NCBI GenBank assembly: GCA_002337385.1
Contig: DDFY01000008.1
Span: 220,907 to 284,906 of the forward strand
From: Erythrobacter sp. UBA1916
Lineage (GTDB): Bacteria; Pseudomonadota; Alphaproteobacteria; Sphingomonadales; Sphingomonadaceae
Direction: 5' to 3'
DNA: 64,000 nucleotides
A model generated the notes under the pieces. That model did no database searches. It saw only the letters and a program-made list of their open reading frames with translations, and was not told the DNA's origin. A program made the translations under genes and the position numbers. This document shows positions 7,484-17,411 of the stretch, piece after piece; positions within the stretch are counted from its first letter, which is position 1, and every line of letters starts with the position of its first letter.

Positions 7484-9961
7484 TCATGCGTGGCTCTTGT
7501 CGCGATAGGCGAGCAGGCGCAGAGCGTTAAAGACCACGAGAAGCGTCGATCCTTCATGCACCGCCACGGCCGGTCCGATGCCCAGCCCCAGAATGGTCGC
7601 CGGCACCAGGAAGACGACGACGCCGAGACTGACAAAGACATTCTGCAAGATGATCGATCGCGTCGTCCGGCTCAGCCCCACGGCAAATGGCAGATGCGAC
7701 AGGTCGTCAGCCATCAGCGCAACGTCCGCCGTTTCCAGCGCGACGTCGGATCCCGCCGCGCCCATCGCGATGCCCACGGTCGCGGTCGCCATGGCAGGGG
7801 CGTCGTTGACGCCGTCACCGACCATCGCAACCTTGGCCTCGGCGCGAATCTTCTTGATCGCCTCGACCTTGTCTTCGGGCATGAGATCCCCCCATGCCTC
7901 ATCGATGCCCACATGTGCGGCGATCCCTTCCGCCGCGCGCTGGTGGTCTCCGGAAATCATGATCATCCGTTCAATGCCGATTGCCCGCAACTGTTCGAGC
8001 GCTGTCCGCGCGGTGTCGCGGGGAGTGTCCATCAGTCCGATTGCCCCGAGGTCGCGACTGTCGCGTCGCACGACCATCGACGTGTAGCCGCCTTCGCGCA
8101 GTTGCTCGATGGCTGCCGCCATCTCGTCGGAAAGCCTTTGAACACCGTCGGCACCGAACATTTCGGGCTTGCCGATCAGGACCTCCTGCCCGGCCACCAC
8201 CGCGCGAACTCCCATGCCGGTCATGCTCTTGAGATCGTTAGCCTTGGGAATCGGGTATTCGCCCACATAGTTCCGACCATCACGGGCGATGGCTTTCGCA
8301 AGTGGATGGTCCGACAGGCTCTCCACTGCGACGGCCACAGCCATCAGTTCCGCCTCTGTCACACCTTCTGCCGAAACTATGCGCTGAATTTGCGGCTCGC
8401 CTCGGGTGAGCGTACCGGTCTTGTCGAAGGCCACCGCCTTCAGCGAGCCCAGCAGCTCCAACGGTGCGCCGCCCTTCACGAGAACCCCGCCTCGTGCGGC
8501 TCGGGCCACGCCGGACAAAACCGCGCTCGGCGTGGCGATAGCCAGCGCGCACGGGCTTGCCGCGACCAGAACGGCCATGGCCCGGTAGAAACTGGCACTG
8601 AACGGCTCGTCCACCACGACCCATGCGAAAAGCATCACGAACGCGAGCAACAGGACGATCGGTACGAAAAATCGCTCAAAGCGGTCGGTAAAGCGTTGTG
8701 TGGGCGACTTTTGGGTCTCGGCCTCGCTCACCATCCTCACGACCTTCGCGAGCGTACTTTCGCTCGAAAGGCGCGTGACCTCGACCTCGATCAGGCCGCT
8801 GCCGTTGATGGTCCCGGCGAATGTCCGGCTGGCCGCGTCGACCTGCTGCGGATTGGAGCGGGCAAGCGCCTCATCCGGCACGGCATGTTTGTCCACCGGC
8901 ATGCTTTCGCCGGTCACGGGTGCCTGATTGATGCTGGTCGTGCCCTTGACGATGAAGCCGTCGGCCGGGATGCGGGCATCTGGCCTGACGACGATGACAT
9001 CGCCCGGCACCAGCTTTTCAACGGCGATCTCTTCGCTGCCGCCGCTTTCCAGCCGGAGCAGTGCGGTTTGCGGTGCCAGCTCGGCTAGAGCCTCGATTGC
9101 GCGCTTGGCCCGCCCCATCGCGTAATGCTCCAGTGCGTGGCCGAGGCTGAACAGGAACAACAGCAGCGCCCCTTCGGCAAAGGCGCCCAGCGCCGCCGCT
9201 CCCGCAGCCGCGACCAGCATCAGGGTATCGATTTCGAATTTGCGCTGCCGCAGATTGTCGAAAGCTTCCCGCAGGGTGAAGGAGCCGCCGAAGAAGTAGG
9301 CTGCGACATACAGCGCGGTCGGCAACCAGTCCGGCGCGCCGGAAACCAGCTTCTCGATCGCAAAGCCGAGGCCGAGCATCATGCCGCTGGCGAGGGCGAA
9401 GAACAGTTCGGTGTTGGGCCCAAGGAAATTTCCGTGATGGTGGTTATGGTCCTGATCTGCTTCGCCGTGGTCATGCCCGGCATGCGCATCGCCCGCCGAC
9501 CCTGCGCCGGAAGGCTGCTCCCGCCGGACGTCCATCCGGGCCAGGGCCTCCTCCAGTTCCCGCTCGGAGATCTGCTGCATATCGTATTCTACTCGAACCG
9601 GTCCCGCGACATTGGCGCCCGCTTCCAGAACGCCGGGCAACTTGCGCAACTGTTCACCGACCGAACGCGCCTTGCGTTGATGACCGATCCCCTCGACCGA
9701 CCACAGGAGGTGGCCATAGCGTTCCGCGATGGCAGCGCCGGCGGCCCGGGCAATATCGCGAATGCGCGACAGGGAGACGATTTCGGGATCGTAGTGAATG
9801 CACAGCAGCGCCGGCTTGTCGTCCTCGGCGGCCAGAACATGGGCGCGGTCGATTCCTTGCCGTGCGACAAGATTCGCGGTCAGGCGTTCCACGCAACCGT
9901 CGTTCTCATCGGGAATATCGGGAAGAACGAGCGGGATTTCGAGTTTCAGCTTCTCTGTCAT
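7484..9961 (-). CDS. P1B-4-like heavy-metal translocating ATPase (CoaT/CtpD-like)
   Basis: Metal-exporting P-type ATPase, 825 aa. Residues 1-150 look like two ferredoxin-fold HMA-like domains that lack the CxxC metal motif, followed by a His/Asp-rich linker (HAGHDHGEADQDHNHHH). Then come membrane helices, TGES (A domain), the SPC metal motif in TM4 instead of CPC, DKTGTLTRGE phosphorylation site, HP motif (SDHPLA), GDGVNDAPAMA hinge and HEGST in the last helix pair. SPC plus HEGS/GT is the signature of subgroup P1B-4 (Co2+, also Zn/Fe/Ni in some members). ATG 9961 is preferred over GTG 9973. It lies downstream of czcA on the same strand, 116 bp away. Confidence 0.9.
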   Translation of the reverse strand: MTEKLKLEIPLVLPDIPDENDGCVERLTANLVARQGIDRAHVLAAEDDKPALLCIHYDPEIVSLSRIRDIARAAGAAIAERYGHLLWSVEGIGHQRKARSVGEQLRKLPGVLEAGANVAGPVRVEYDMQQISERELEEALARMDVRREQPSGAGSAGDAHAGHDHGEADQDHNHHHGNFLGPNTELFFALASGMMLGLGFAIEKLVSGAPDWLPTALYVAAYFFGGSFTLREAFDNLRQRKFEIDTLMLVAAAGAAALGAFAEGALLLFLFSLGHALEHYAMGRAKRAIEALAELAPQTALLRLESGGSEEIAVEKLVPGDVIVVRPDARIPADGFIVKGTTSINQAPVTGESMPVDKHAVPDEALARSNPQQVDAASRTFAGTINGSGLIEVEVTRLSSESTLAKVVRMVSEAETQKSPTQRFTDRFERFFVPIVLLLAFVMLFAWVVVDEPFSASFYRAMAVLVAASPCALAIATPSAVLSGVARAARGGVLVKGGAPLELLGSLKAVAFDKTGTLTRGEPQIQRIVSAEGVTEAELMAVAVAVESLSDHPLAKAIARDGRNYVGEYPIPKANDLKSMTGMGVRAVVAGQEVLIGKPEMFGADGVQRLSDEMAAAIEQLREGGYTSMVVRRDSRDLGAIGLMDTPRDTARTALEQLRAIGIERMIMISGDHQRAAEGIAAHVGIDEAWGDLMPEDKVEAIKKIRAEAKVAMVGDGVNDAPAMATATVGIAMGAAGSDVALETADVALMADDLSHLPFAVGLSRTTRSIILQNVFVSLGVVVFLVPATILGLGIGPAVAVHEGSTLLVVFNALRLLAYRDKSHA

Positions 9962-10077
9962 CAAATAGTCCACTTTGCATTGCGTGAGCGATTGCGCTCG
10001 ATCGTCATCCTGCCGTTGGAACGATCAGGTCTTGCGGAGGAAACCAATGGGCTTCCTCCGCAAGACGCAGATGATCG

Positions 10078-13000
10078 TCAGGTGATTTCAGACCACTCGC
10101 GGCGTTCTGTCCGAGTGAGATTGCGCCGAATGCGATCCCACCACTTTTCCCGCCAGCTTCGTTTGTCCTCATCCGTGTGCAGGACAAGCCGGGCTATAGC
10201 CGGAAGTACGAACAAAGTGAGTGCCGTGGCGGTGATCAAACCGCCGATGACCACCGTCGCGAGAGGTCGCTGCACTTCGGCCCCGGTGCCGGTGGCTATC
10301 GCCATCGGCACGAAGCCGAGCGATGCCACCAGAGCCGTCATCAGGACCGGCCGCAAGCGAGCCAGTGCGCCTTCGCAAATGGCATCGTCGAGGGCCAGTC
10401 CCGCATCGAGCCGCTGGCGGATCGCGGTCATCATCACGAGGCCATTGAGGACGGCAACGCCCGACAATGCGATGAAGCCGACCGCAGCGGAGACCGAGAA
10501 CGGCATACCCCTGAGAGCCAATGCGAAAACACCGCCTGCAAGCGCCATCGGGATCGCGCTGAACACCGACAAGGCCGGAATCCATCCGCCCAGCGCCATG
10601 AACAGCAGCAAGAGGACGACCATGAAGCAGATCGGCACCACGATCGAGAGCCGTTCCTTCGCGGCCTGCAGGTTCTGGTACTGCCCGCCCCATTCGATGA
10701 ACGATGCGGGCGGCATTTTGACCCTGTCGCCCACCTGTGCCTGCGCTTCTTCCACGAAGGAGCCGAGATCGCGCTCGCGGACATTGGCAGATACGATCAC
10801 GAGCCTGCGGCCCTGCTCGCGGCGAACTTCTGCCAGCCCGTCGACCACCCGGAACTCGGCAACCGAGCGCAAGGGTATCGTCGAACCGCCCGGCAGCAGG
10901 ATCGGGAGCGCACCGAGCTGGTCGAAATCGTCCCGCGCCGCATTCGACAGGCGAACGACGACATCGAACCGGCGATCGCCTTCGAAGACCAGCCCGGCGG
11001 GCCTGCCTCCAAGAGCAATGGCGACCGATTGGGCCACGTCTTCGACCGTAAGGCCATAACGCGCGATGGTGGGCCGGTCGAACGCGATGTCGAGCGTCGG
11101 GAAGCCGGTCACCTGCTGGACCTTGACGTCGGCCGCGCCCTCGATGCCCTGCAGAACCCCGGCAACCTCGTTGGCAGCAGCGGTCATAGCGGTGAGATCG
11201 TCGCCATAGAGCTTGACGGCGAGATCACCGCGTACGCCCGCGATCAGCTCGTTGAAGCGAAGCTCGATCGGCTGGCTGAATTCGTAGGCATTGCCCACGA
11301 GGGCACCAAGCGCGCTTTCCATCTCGGCAACCAGGTCATCCTTGGACAGGCCAGGATCCGGCCATTCGTCACGCGGCTTCAAAATGACATAGGCATCGGA
11401 CGCGTTGGGCGGCATCGGATCGGTTGCCACCTCAGCCGTACCTGTGCGGGAGAAGACCAGTGCGACCTGCGGAAACTGCTCAAGCCGGTTTTCGACCTTG
11501 CGCTGCATTTCGAGCGACCGCTCGAGCGGGGTCGACGGGATGCGCAGGGCCTGCACGGCGAGGTCGCGCTCGTCGAGCTGCGGCGTGAATTCGCTGCCAA
11601 GGAAGCTGAACATGAAGGCCGCGACCGCGAACAGTCCCGCCCCTACGCCGATCACCGGCCACGGACGCGCTATGGCGCGGCGCAGCGCGGGCCCATAGCG
11701 TTCCTTTGCCAGGCGAACCGGCTTCACTTCCTTTTCGGTGAGCTTCTTGTTGAGCAGCACGGCGATCATCGCTGGCACGAAAGTCAGCGACAGGACGAAC
11801 GCCGAAGCCAGCGCCAGCATCACCGTGATGGCCATGGGCGAGAAGGTCTTGCCTTCGACCCCGGTGAAGGTGAGCAGAGGCGCGTAGACCAGCAGGATGA
11901 TCGCCTGCCCATAAACGGTCGGCTTGATCATTTCCTGCGCCGCCAGCCTCGCTTCGGTTAGCCTCTCGCCCAACGTGAGCAGCCGCCCTTCGCTGTGCTG
12001 GCGGGCGGCAAGCCGCGCGACGCTGTTTTCGACGATGATGACCGCTCCGTCGACGATCAGGCCGAAGTCGAGTGCGCCAAGGCTCATCAGATTACCCGAC
12101 ACGCCAAGCCGGTTCATGCCGATTGCGGCCATCAGCATCGATATCGGAATGACCAGCGCGGCGATGATCGCGGCGCGGATATTGCCAAGCAGCAGGAACA
12201 GCACCACGATAACGAGCAGCGCCCCTTCGACGAGGTTCTTCTCGACAGTGGCGATGGTGGCATCGACCAGCGAGGAGCGATTGTAGACAATCTCCGCTTC
12301 GACCCCGTCCGGCAGCGAAGCGCGCACCTCCTCAAGCCGTTCGGCAGCCTGCGCCGAAACGGTGCGGCTGTTTTCGCCTGCACGCATAAGCACTGTGCCC
12401 ACAACCGCCTCGTCGCCGTTGAGCGAAGCCGCGCCGGTTCTGAGCTCGCCGCCGATGCTGACGGTCGCGACATCGACGATGCGGATCGGAACGCCTTCGC
12501 GTGTCGCGACAACGGCCTGCTCGATATCTTCGATGCTACCGAGCCGGGCATCGACCCGCGCGAGCAATGCCTCACCCGCGCGGTCGACGAAGTTCGCACC
12601 CTCGGCAAGGTTGGCAGCCTCCAGCGCATTGATCAGGTCGTCGAATGACAAGCCGTAGCCGGTCAGGCGCGACGGATCGGGCTGGACGAGATACTTCTTC
12701 TCGAAGCCGCCGATGGAATCCACCCCGGCGACGCCCGGTGTCGAGCGCATCAGCGGCGCCACGATCCAGTCCTGTACCGTGCGCAAATACGCGGCCTTTG
12801 CGACATCGCTGTCCAGCCTGTCGCCACGTTCGGTGACGAAGCTGCCGTCCGCCTGCCATCCGGTCGTACCGCCTACTGGGGCGCCGTTCCCGCTGGGGTG
12901 CTCATATTCGATCGTGTACATGAGCACTTCGCCGAGACCGGTCGATATCGGGCCCATGATCGGTTCCGCGCCTTCCGGCAGGGCAGCGGTCAGGGGAGCC

Positions 13001-13398
13001 AGGCGCTCGTTCACCTGTTGCCGTGCGAAATAGAGATCGGTCCCCTCCTCGAAGATGGCGGTGACCTGACTGAACCCGTTGCGCGAGATCGAGCGTGTGA
13101 AGTCGAGCCCCTCAATCCCTGCCAGGCCGGTCTCGATAGGATAGGTCACCTGGGTTTCAACTTGCGCAGGCGACAGTGCCGGCGCCTCGGTGTTGATCTG
13201 CACCTGAACGTTGGTGATGTCCGGCACAGCATCGATCGGAAGCTTGAGCAGGTTCATCGCCCCCCAGATTGCGGCGCCGACTGTCAGGACGATCATGGCC
13301 CAGCGGAAACGAACCGCGACATCGAGGATCATCCCGATCAGGCCATGAGATTGGCGCCCCTCGCGATGGGGGCTTTCGATTGCGTTATCAGTGGCCAT
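10078..13398 (-). CDS. czcA: CzcA-type RND heavy-metal efflux pump
   Basis: Proton-driven inner-membrane pump that exports divalent cations through the CzcB/CzcC channel. About 1,106 aa with the 12-helix RND layout and two large periplasmic loops. The TM4 motif is DFGLIVDGAVIIVEN, the form found in Co/Zn/Cd/Ni pumps (CzcA, CnrA, NccA) and not the Cu/Ag type. ATG 13398 overlaps the end of czcB by 11 bp; an in-frame GTG at 13407 is an alternative start. It is the last gene of the czcCBA transcript reading leftward. Confidence 0.92.
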   Translation of the reverse strand: MATDNAIESPHREGRQSHGLIGMILDVAVRFRWAMIVLTVGAAIWGAMNLLKLPIDAVPDITNVQVQINTEAPALSPAQVETQVTYPIETGLAGIEGLDFTRSISRNGFSQVTAIFEEGTDLYFARQQVNERLAPLTAALPEGAEPIMGPISTGLGEVLMYTIEYEHPSGNGAPVGGTTGWQADGSFVTERGDRLDSDVAKAAYLRTVQDWIVAPLMRSTPGVAGVDSIGGFEKKYLVQPDPSRLTGYGLSFDDLINALEAANLAEGANFVDRAGEALLARVDARLGSIEDIEQAVVATREGVPIRIVDVATVSIGGELRTGAASLNGDEAVVGTVLMRAGENSRTVSAQAAERLEEVRASLPDGVEAEIVYNRSSLVDATIATVEKNLVEGALLVIVVLFLLLGNIRAAIIAALVIPISMLMAAIGMNRLGVSGNLMSLGALDFGLIVDGAVIIVENSVARLAARQHSEGRLLTLGERLTEARLAAQEMIKPTVYGQAIILLVYAPLLTFTGVEGKTFSPMAITVMLALASAFVLSLTFVPAMIAVLLNKKLTEKEVKPVRLAKERYGPALRRAIARPWPVIGVGAGLFAVAAFMFSFLGSEFTPQLDERDLAVQALRIPSTPLERSLEMQRKVENRLEQFPQVALVFSRTGTAEVATDPMPPNASDAYVILKPRDEWPDPGLSKDDLVAEMESALGALVGNAYEFSQPIELRFNELIAGVRGDLAVKLYGDDLTAMTAAANEVAGVLQGIEGAADVKVQQVTGFPTLDIAFDRPTIARYGLTVEDVAQSVAIALGGRPAGLVFEGDRRFDVVVRLSNAARDDFDQLGALPILLPGGSTIPLRSVAEFRVVDGLAEVRREQGRRLVIVSANVRERDLGSFVEEAQAQVGDRVKMPPASFIEWGGQYQNLQAAKERLSIVVPICFMVVLLLLFMALGGWIPALSVFSAIPMALAGGVFALALRGMPFSVSAAVGFIALSGVAVLNGLVMMTAIRQRLDAGLALDDAICEGALARLRPVLMTALVASLGFVPMAIATGTGAEVQRPLATVVIGGLITATALTLFVLPAIARLVLHTDEDKRSWREKWWDRIRRNLTRTERREWSEIT

Positions 13399-14575
13399 GG
13401 GAAGCACTGTCCTTTTCGAGTTCTGCCTTGAGCAGGAAGGCGTTCTTGGTCGCGATGTGCCAGTTCGGCTGCAGGCCGGACACGATGGTCACCATGCCTC
13501 CCGACCGCGAGCCCACGACGACGCCGCGAGCCTGGAAGCCGCGCCGGGTCTGCACGAACACCACTTCTTCCCCATCGATGGTCTGGACCGCGTCTTCCGG
13601 CACAGCCACGCGTGTCGCGTCGACCTCACCCGAGGGACGAATGGTGGCTTGGAGAAATGCGCCCGGCTGCAAGCCGGGAATGGGCCTGGCGAGCGACAGC
13701 ACGGCAGTCGCGCTGCGACTTTCGGGATCGAGCGAGGGCGTCACCGAGCGGACCCGCGCGCCGACTTCCCGGCCATCCCCTGTTTCCAGAGAGGCCTCGT
13801 CACCGGGCTGGATACGGACAGCATCAGCCGATGGCAGGGCCACGTCGACCTGAATCCCGCTGGGATTGACCACGCGATAGAGTTCCTCGCCGGCGTTGAC
13901 GAAGGAGCCGAGCACAATTGGTGCCGCCGTGACCCGGCCCGAGAGCGGACTGGTCACCGCTAGCGATCGCCCGTCTCCGTTGACGCCGGCCGCTGTCGAG
14001 GCCGCACGGGCACGCGACAGCTCCGACTGCGCAACCTGCAGATTGGCCCGTGCCGCTTCGAGATCCTGGCGCGCCGTGACATTGGCTTCGAATAGACGCT
14101 GTTCGCGTTCATAAATTGCCGACAACTCGCCGACCCGGGCCTGTGCTGCGCTTACTTGCGCGGCGAGCCCGGCGGCATCGGCACTTTCGAGTCGGGCAAT
14201 GGCTTCGCCCTCCCGCACGTAATCACCCAACGTCTTCCCGACGCTGCGCACAACACCCGATGCCCGGGCATCAATCCGTGCACTGGCGGCCGGACTTGCC
14301 GTGACCGTTGCGGGAAAGACGAGTTCGACGACGGATCCTCTGCCGACCGTTTCGATCACGATTTCCGAGGCACGGATCTGCTCGGGGGTGATCTCGACCA
14401 ACCCTTCGGGCACCCCGTCATCGGCGTGATCATCACCGCCGCCATTCTCTTCGCCTTCGGCGTGTTCTTCCTCTCCTGCATCACGCGGGGCCCCGCCGCT
14501 GTCGGGCCAGAATACAAAGGCAGCAAGGATCAGGATGACGAGGCCGATGGCAACGGCCAGACGTTTGCGATTCAT
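13388..14575 (-). CDS. czcB: CzcB-type membrane-fusion (periplasmic adaptor) protein
   Basis: Adaptor linking the RND pump to the outer-membrane channel. It has an N-terminal membrane anchor (AIGLVILILAAFVFWP), an acidic/His-rich stretch (EEEHAEGEENGGGDDHADD) that may bind metal, lipoyl/barrel-sandwich halves around a coiled-coil hairpin (about residues 125-200), and beta-barrel and membrane-proximal domains. ATG 14575 follows a gagga ribosome site at 8 bp spacing; ATG 14590, overlapping the czcC stop, is the alternative. The C-terminus ends SHGH. Confidence 0.9.
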   Translation of the reverse strand: MNRKRLAVAIGLVILILAAFVFWPDSGGAPRDAGEEEHAEGEENGGGDDHADDGVPEGLVEITPEQIRASEIVIETVGRGSVVELVFPATVTASPAASARIDARASGVVRSVGKTLGDYVREGEAIARLESADAAGLAAQVSAAQARVGELSAIYEREQRLFEANVTARQDLEAARANLQVAQSELSRARAASTAAGVNGDGRSLAVTSPLSGRVTAAPIVLGSFVNAGEELYRVVNPSGIQVDVALPSADAVRIQPGDEASLETGDGREVGARVRSVTPSLDPESRSATAVLSLARPIPGLQPGAFLQATIRPSGEVDATRVAVPEDAVQTIDGEEVVFVQTRRGFQARGVVVGSRSGGMVTIVSGLQPNWHIATKNAFLLKAELEKDSASHGH

Positions 14576-14586
14576 GATAGAGGTCC

Positions 14587-15840
14587 TCATTGCGCAGCGA
14601 GCCAGATGAGCTCGGCCGCGAGACGGCCACGGTCTTCCCGGGCCTGGATCAGGGCTTCACGGATGGTGTCGCGTGCCTGGGCGGCCGCCAACACCTCGAT
14701 GAGCGGGAAGCGGCCATTGCGATAACCGACATTGACGAGCCGAAGGGCTTCCTCGGCTTGCGGTAGCGAGGTCTGAGCGAGAGTTTCGACCCGGGTTTCG
14801 GCGGCAAGGTAGCGCGAGCGCGCCTGCTCGATCTCCAGCCGATAATCAGCCAGCGCTACAGCCTCGCGTGCGTTCGCGGCACGCAGGCGTGCCTGCGCGG
14901 CGGCGATGTTTCCCTGGTTGCGATTGGCAAAGGGTAGCGGGATCGAGACGCCAACGAGAAACGCCTGCTCATTGCTTTGCTCGAACCGACGGACACCTGC
15001 GGAGATGACCGGGTCGGGCACCGCCAGTGAGCGTTCGCGGTCTATTGCGGCATCGGCCGCCTCGCGCTCGGCACGGGCGACCTGGAGACGCAGGGATCCT
15101 TCGGAAACAAGCAGGTTGGCAGGCGGCACGATTGCCGGGAAATCTGCGGGCACCAGGGGCGCGGAAGCGGTATCGCTCCACAGCGCCGCCAAGGCAGTGC
15201 GTGAAGAGAGTGAGGCAGCCTCTGCCGCCTGCAACTCTGCTTCGGCTTCGGCGACTGCCGCTTCAGCCCGCAGCGCGCGCAAGGGCGGCTCTCGGCCGAC
15301 TTCGACCAGCAAGCCTGCGATACGCGCGAGTTCGCGGTTGCGTTCGACGATATCGCGCGCGAGTTCGAGCCGCGAGGCAGCGGCGACCGCCTCGACATAG
15401 CGAGCGCGAACCTCGCGGCCGAGCCGGGCCGTGGCCAGCTCGCCCTCCAGCGAAGCCACCAGGGCTTCGGCTTCGGCCGAACGGACGCGGGCGCCGCGCT
15501 TGCCACCCAGTTCGAGACGTTGGCCCACCGAAAGTGTGTAGTCGGTGGCGGACAACCCCGAAAAAGCGCCGGTGCCCGCGAAGTTTTCAGCTTCGAAGGA
15601 GAGCTCGGGGTTGGGCCTTAACCGGGCTTGGTCGATGAGCGCGCGGGCTGCCGCAGCGTCTTCAACCGGCCCGATGAGCCGCGGGTTGACAGGGTTATCG
15701 GAGCCGGTCTCAACGACTCCGCTCCGTTCGAGCGCGTCGTCGAGCGACAGGACGGGTGTGTCCTGCGCTGCGGCCGGCACGGTAAACAATGCGAGACTTA
15801 AGCCCCATACAAGGGAGCCCCGCCAGAAACTGGCGTTCAT
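14587..15840 (-). CDS. czcC: CzcC-type outer-membrane efflux channel (TolC family)
   Basis: Outer-membrane exit duct of the metal pump, 417 aa. It starts with a Sec signal peptide (residues 1-25, PAAAQ cleavage) and contains the duplicated TolC/OEP helical repeats (for example LGGKRGARVRSAEAEA and IPLPFANRNQGNIAAAQARL). It is the first gene of the czcCBA set. A ribosome site (agagga) lies 11 bp upstream. It follows the small His/Cys-rich gene by 60 bp, so all four are probably one transcript from the AT-rich region near 16,300. Confidence 0.9.
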   Translation of the reverse strand: MNASFWRGSLVWGLSLALFTVPAAAQDTPVLSLDDALERSGVVETGSDNPVNPRLIGPVEDAAAARALIDQARLRPNPELSFEAENFAGTGAFSGLSATDYTLSVGQRLELGGKRGARVRSAEAEALVASLEGELATARLGREVRARYVEAVAAASRLELARDIVERNRELARIAGLLVEVGREPPLRALRAEAAVAEAEAELQAAEAASLSSRTALAALWSDTASAPLVPADFPAIVPPANLLVSEGSLRLQVARAEREAADAAIDRERSLAVPDPVISAGVRRFEQSNEQAFLVGVSIPLPFANRNQGNIAAAQARLRAANAREAVALADYRLEIEQARSRYLAAETRVETLAQTSLPQAEEALRLVNVGYRNGRFPLIEVLAAAQARDTIREALIQAREDRGRLAAELIWLAAQ

Positions 15841-15900
15841 GGATCATGATTTCCTCTAAGAATTTACGCAAAGCGCCGTGAACGGCGCAGTGGCGGAAAT

Positions 15901-16251
15901 TCAGGCGCGAGGAGGGCGCTTCGGCAGGTCGCGCTCTACGGATGCGAGCCGCGCCACACGCAAGGGAAGGCGCGTGGAAACCATGAACATCTGGGCATCA
16001 AACGCTTGACCGCGTTCCAGCGCCGTTGATGTGTGATGACAATGGCCATGTGCGCATGTGGCGCTTTTCTCAGCTGGCTGCTTGTCGGTTTCCCCGTCCC
16101 CATTCGAATGGGAAGCCATCATTTCGACGACCGTTGGAACGTCTTCCGCCGAGCATTCCAGAGCTTCCGCGACCGGGGCAAATAGCACGCCGATCACTGC
16201 AAGCAGCATCAGGAATGACCTGAAGGGAAAAGCTCGAAACAGCCGGACCAT
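15901..16251 (-). CDS. Small His/Cys-containing periplasmic protein upstream of czcCBA
   Basis: About 116 aa. ATG 16251 is preferred over an in-frame start at 16293 because it begins a clean signal peptide (MVRLFRAFPFRSFLM..., cleavage near AEA-LE). The mature protein has a short CAHGHCHH cluster and three Cys in total. Its position before czcC resembles CzcI/CnrY-like small metal-sensing or chaperone proteins, and equivalent proteins sit there in other sphingomonad czc operons. No family motif fixes its role; periplasmic metal binding is inferred from the His/Cys cluster. Confidence 0.7.
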   Translation of the reverse strand: MVRLFRAFPFRSFLMLLAVIGVLFAPVAEALECSAEDVPTVVEMMASHSNGDGETDKQPAEKSATCAHGHCHHTSTALERGQAFDAQMFMVSTRLPLRVARLASVERDLPKRPPRA

Positions 16252-16500
16252 ACCTGCCTCATATAGAACCAAGGCGTGACAGTAAAGATACAAATTTAGT
16301 GTTATGTTATATCAAAAATGATAGATGTCTATAAAATATTTCAACTAACTATAGATAATTTAGGAGATCAAATAGCTTCTAGAAAATAACATCTTAAACG
16401 AGGTGGCTAACTATCGGTGATAAATTGTATAAAATTTTAGTTTTAAAGTGCCAAACAATATGTTCATTCCGTTTGAGTGGATGCAAGCAAACAATAAGCG
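16252..16500. promoter_or_regulatory. AT-rich intergenic region, probable czc promoter
   Basis: About 250 bp much richer in A/T than anything around it, with runs such as ataaaatattt and tgtataaaatttta. It must carry the promoter of the leftward czc transcript. On the minus strand a ttgata hexamer at about 16,309-16,314 could be a -35 element, but no convincing -10 or metal-regulator dyad is clear to me. No gene is evident. Confidence 0.4.
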
Positions 16501-16504
16501 GCGT

Positions 16505-17373
16505 CTGGATATTGATAAGTCAGACGGCTTCTGCGACATGGGCTTCGATCACGACGCCGAGACGCTTGCGCACTGCTCCGAAAATGGCCGCGAGATTGTC
16601 CATCGGCGATCAGCACGCAACTCAAGAAACTTGAGGAACAGGCGGGCGCGCAGTTGTTCGTGCGCAAAGGCAGGGGGCTCGTCCGCACCGCCGCCGGCGA
16701 AGCGCTGATCGCCTATGCCCGCAAGATCGTGGACCTGAATGACGAAGCGGCGCTCGCCCTGGGCGCTGCCACCAATACCGGCGTTGTGCGTCTCGGATTG
16801 CCGCAGGATTTCTTCGAGGATGTAATGCCGGCAACGCTCACCGCGTTCTCCAGTCGGCATCCGACGGCGCAGGTCGATATCCGCGCTGGTCAAAATCACA
16901 AGCTTGCCGAGGAAGTTGCCGCAGGCAGGCTGGACGGGGCCAGCGTCTATTTCGACGAGGGTTCCGGTGGCGAAGGGGAGCTGCTTTGCACCTTGCCGAT
17001 GCGCTGGCTTGCCCATGAGAGTTTCAAGCCCGCAGGGGCGAAGCCGGTGCCGCTGGTGATGTTCGACCACCCCTGCCTGTTTCGCAAGGCGGCGCTGTCC
17101 GCCCTGGACCGTGCCAGACTGCCGTGGCGCGCGGCGGTGACAACCCCCAGCCTCTCCTATGTCTGGGCCGCACTTCGCTCGAAGCTTGGAATAGCTGTGC
17201 GCACTGCGCATGGTGTCCCGGAGGATATGGTCTGCGTCGATGGCAGGTTCGGCCCTCCCGACCTACCTCCCATCGAAATCCGCCTGCTCACCTCGCAAAC
17301 CGCCTCGTCTGCAGCGCAGGATATGTGTGAAATCCTGCGCGGAGAGGCAAACCGACTGATCGCGCCGGCTTGA
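16505..17373 (+). pseudogene. Degraded LysR-family regulator
   Basis: From about 16,600 the frame encodes the second half of a LysR HTH (SAISTQLKKLEEQAG, then LFVRKGRGLVRTAAGEAL) and a full effector domain to 17,373. Upstream, recognisable HTH pieces (ASITTPRRLRTAP, MAARLS) lie in another frame and no ATG leads into the main frame; the best initiation there would be TTG 16654, which removes the HTH. At least one frameshift/indel therefore separates the DNA-binding domain from the rest. It is probably inactive. Confidence 0.75.
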
Positions 17374-17411
17374 TGGCCAAATGGCGTGTGCGGAGCTGAA
17401 AGGATCTCAAC

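Noticed and set aside
7397..11961. Two very long plus-strand open frames opposite the ATPase and czcA
   Set aside because: They mirror codon third-position GC of the real minus-strand genes and have no recognisable domains.
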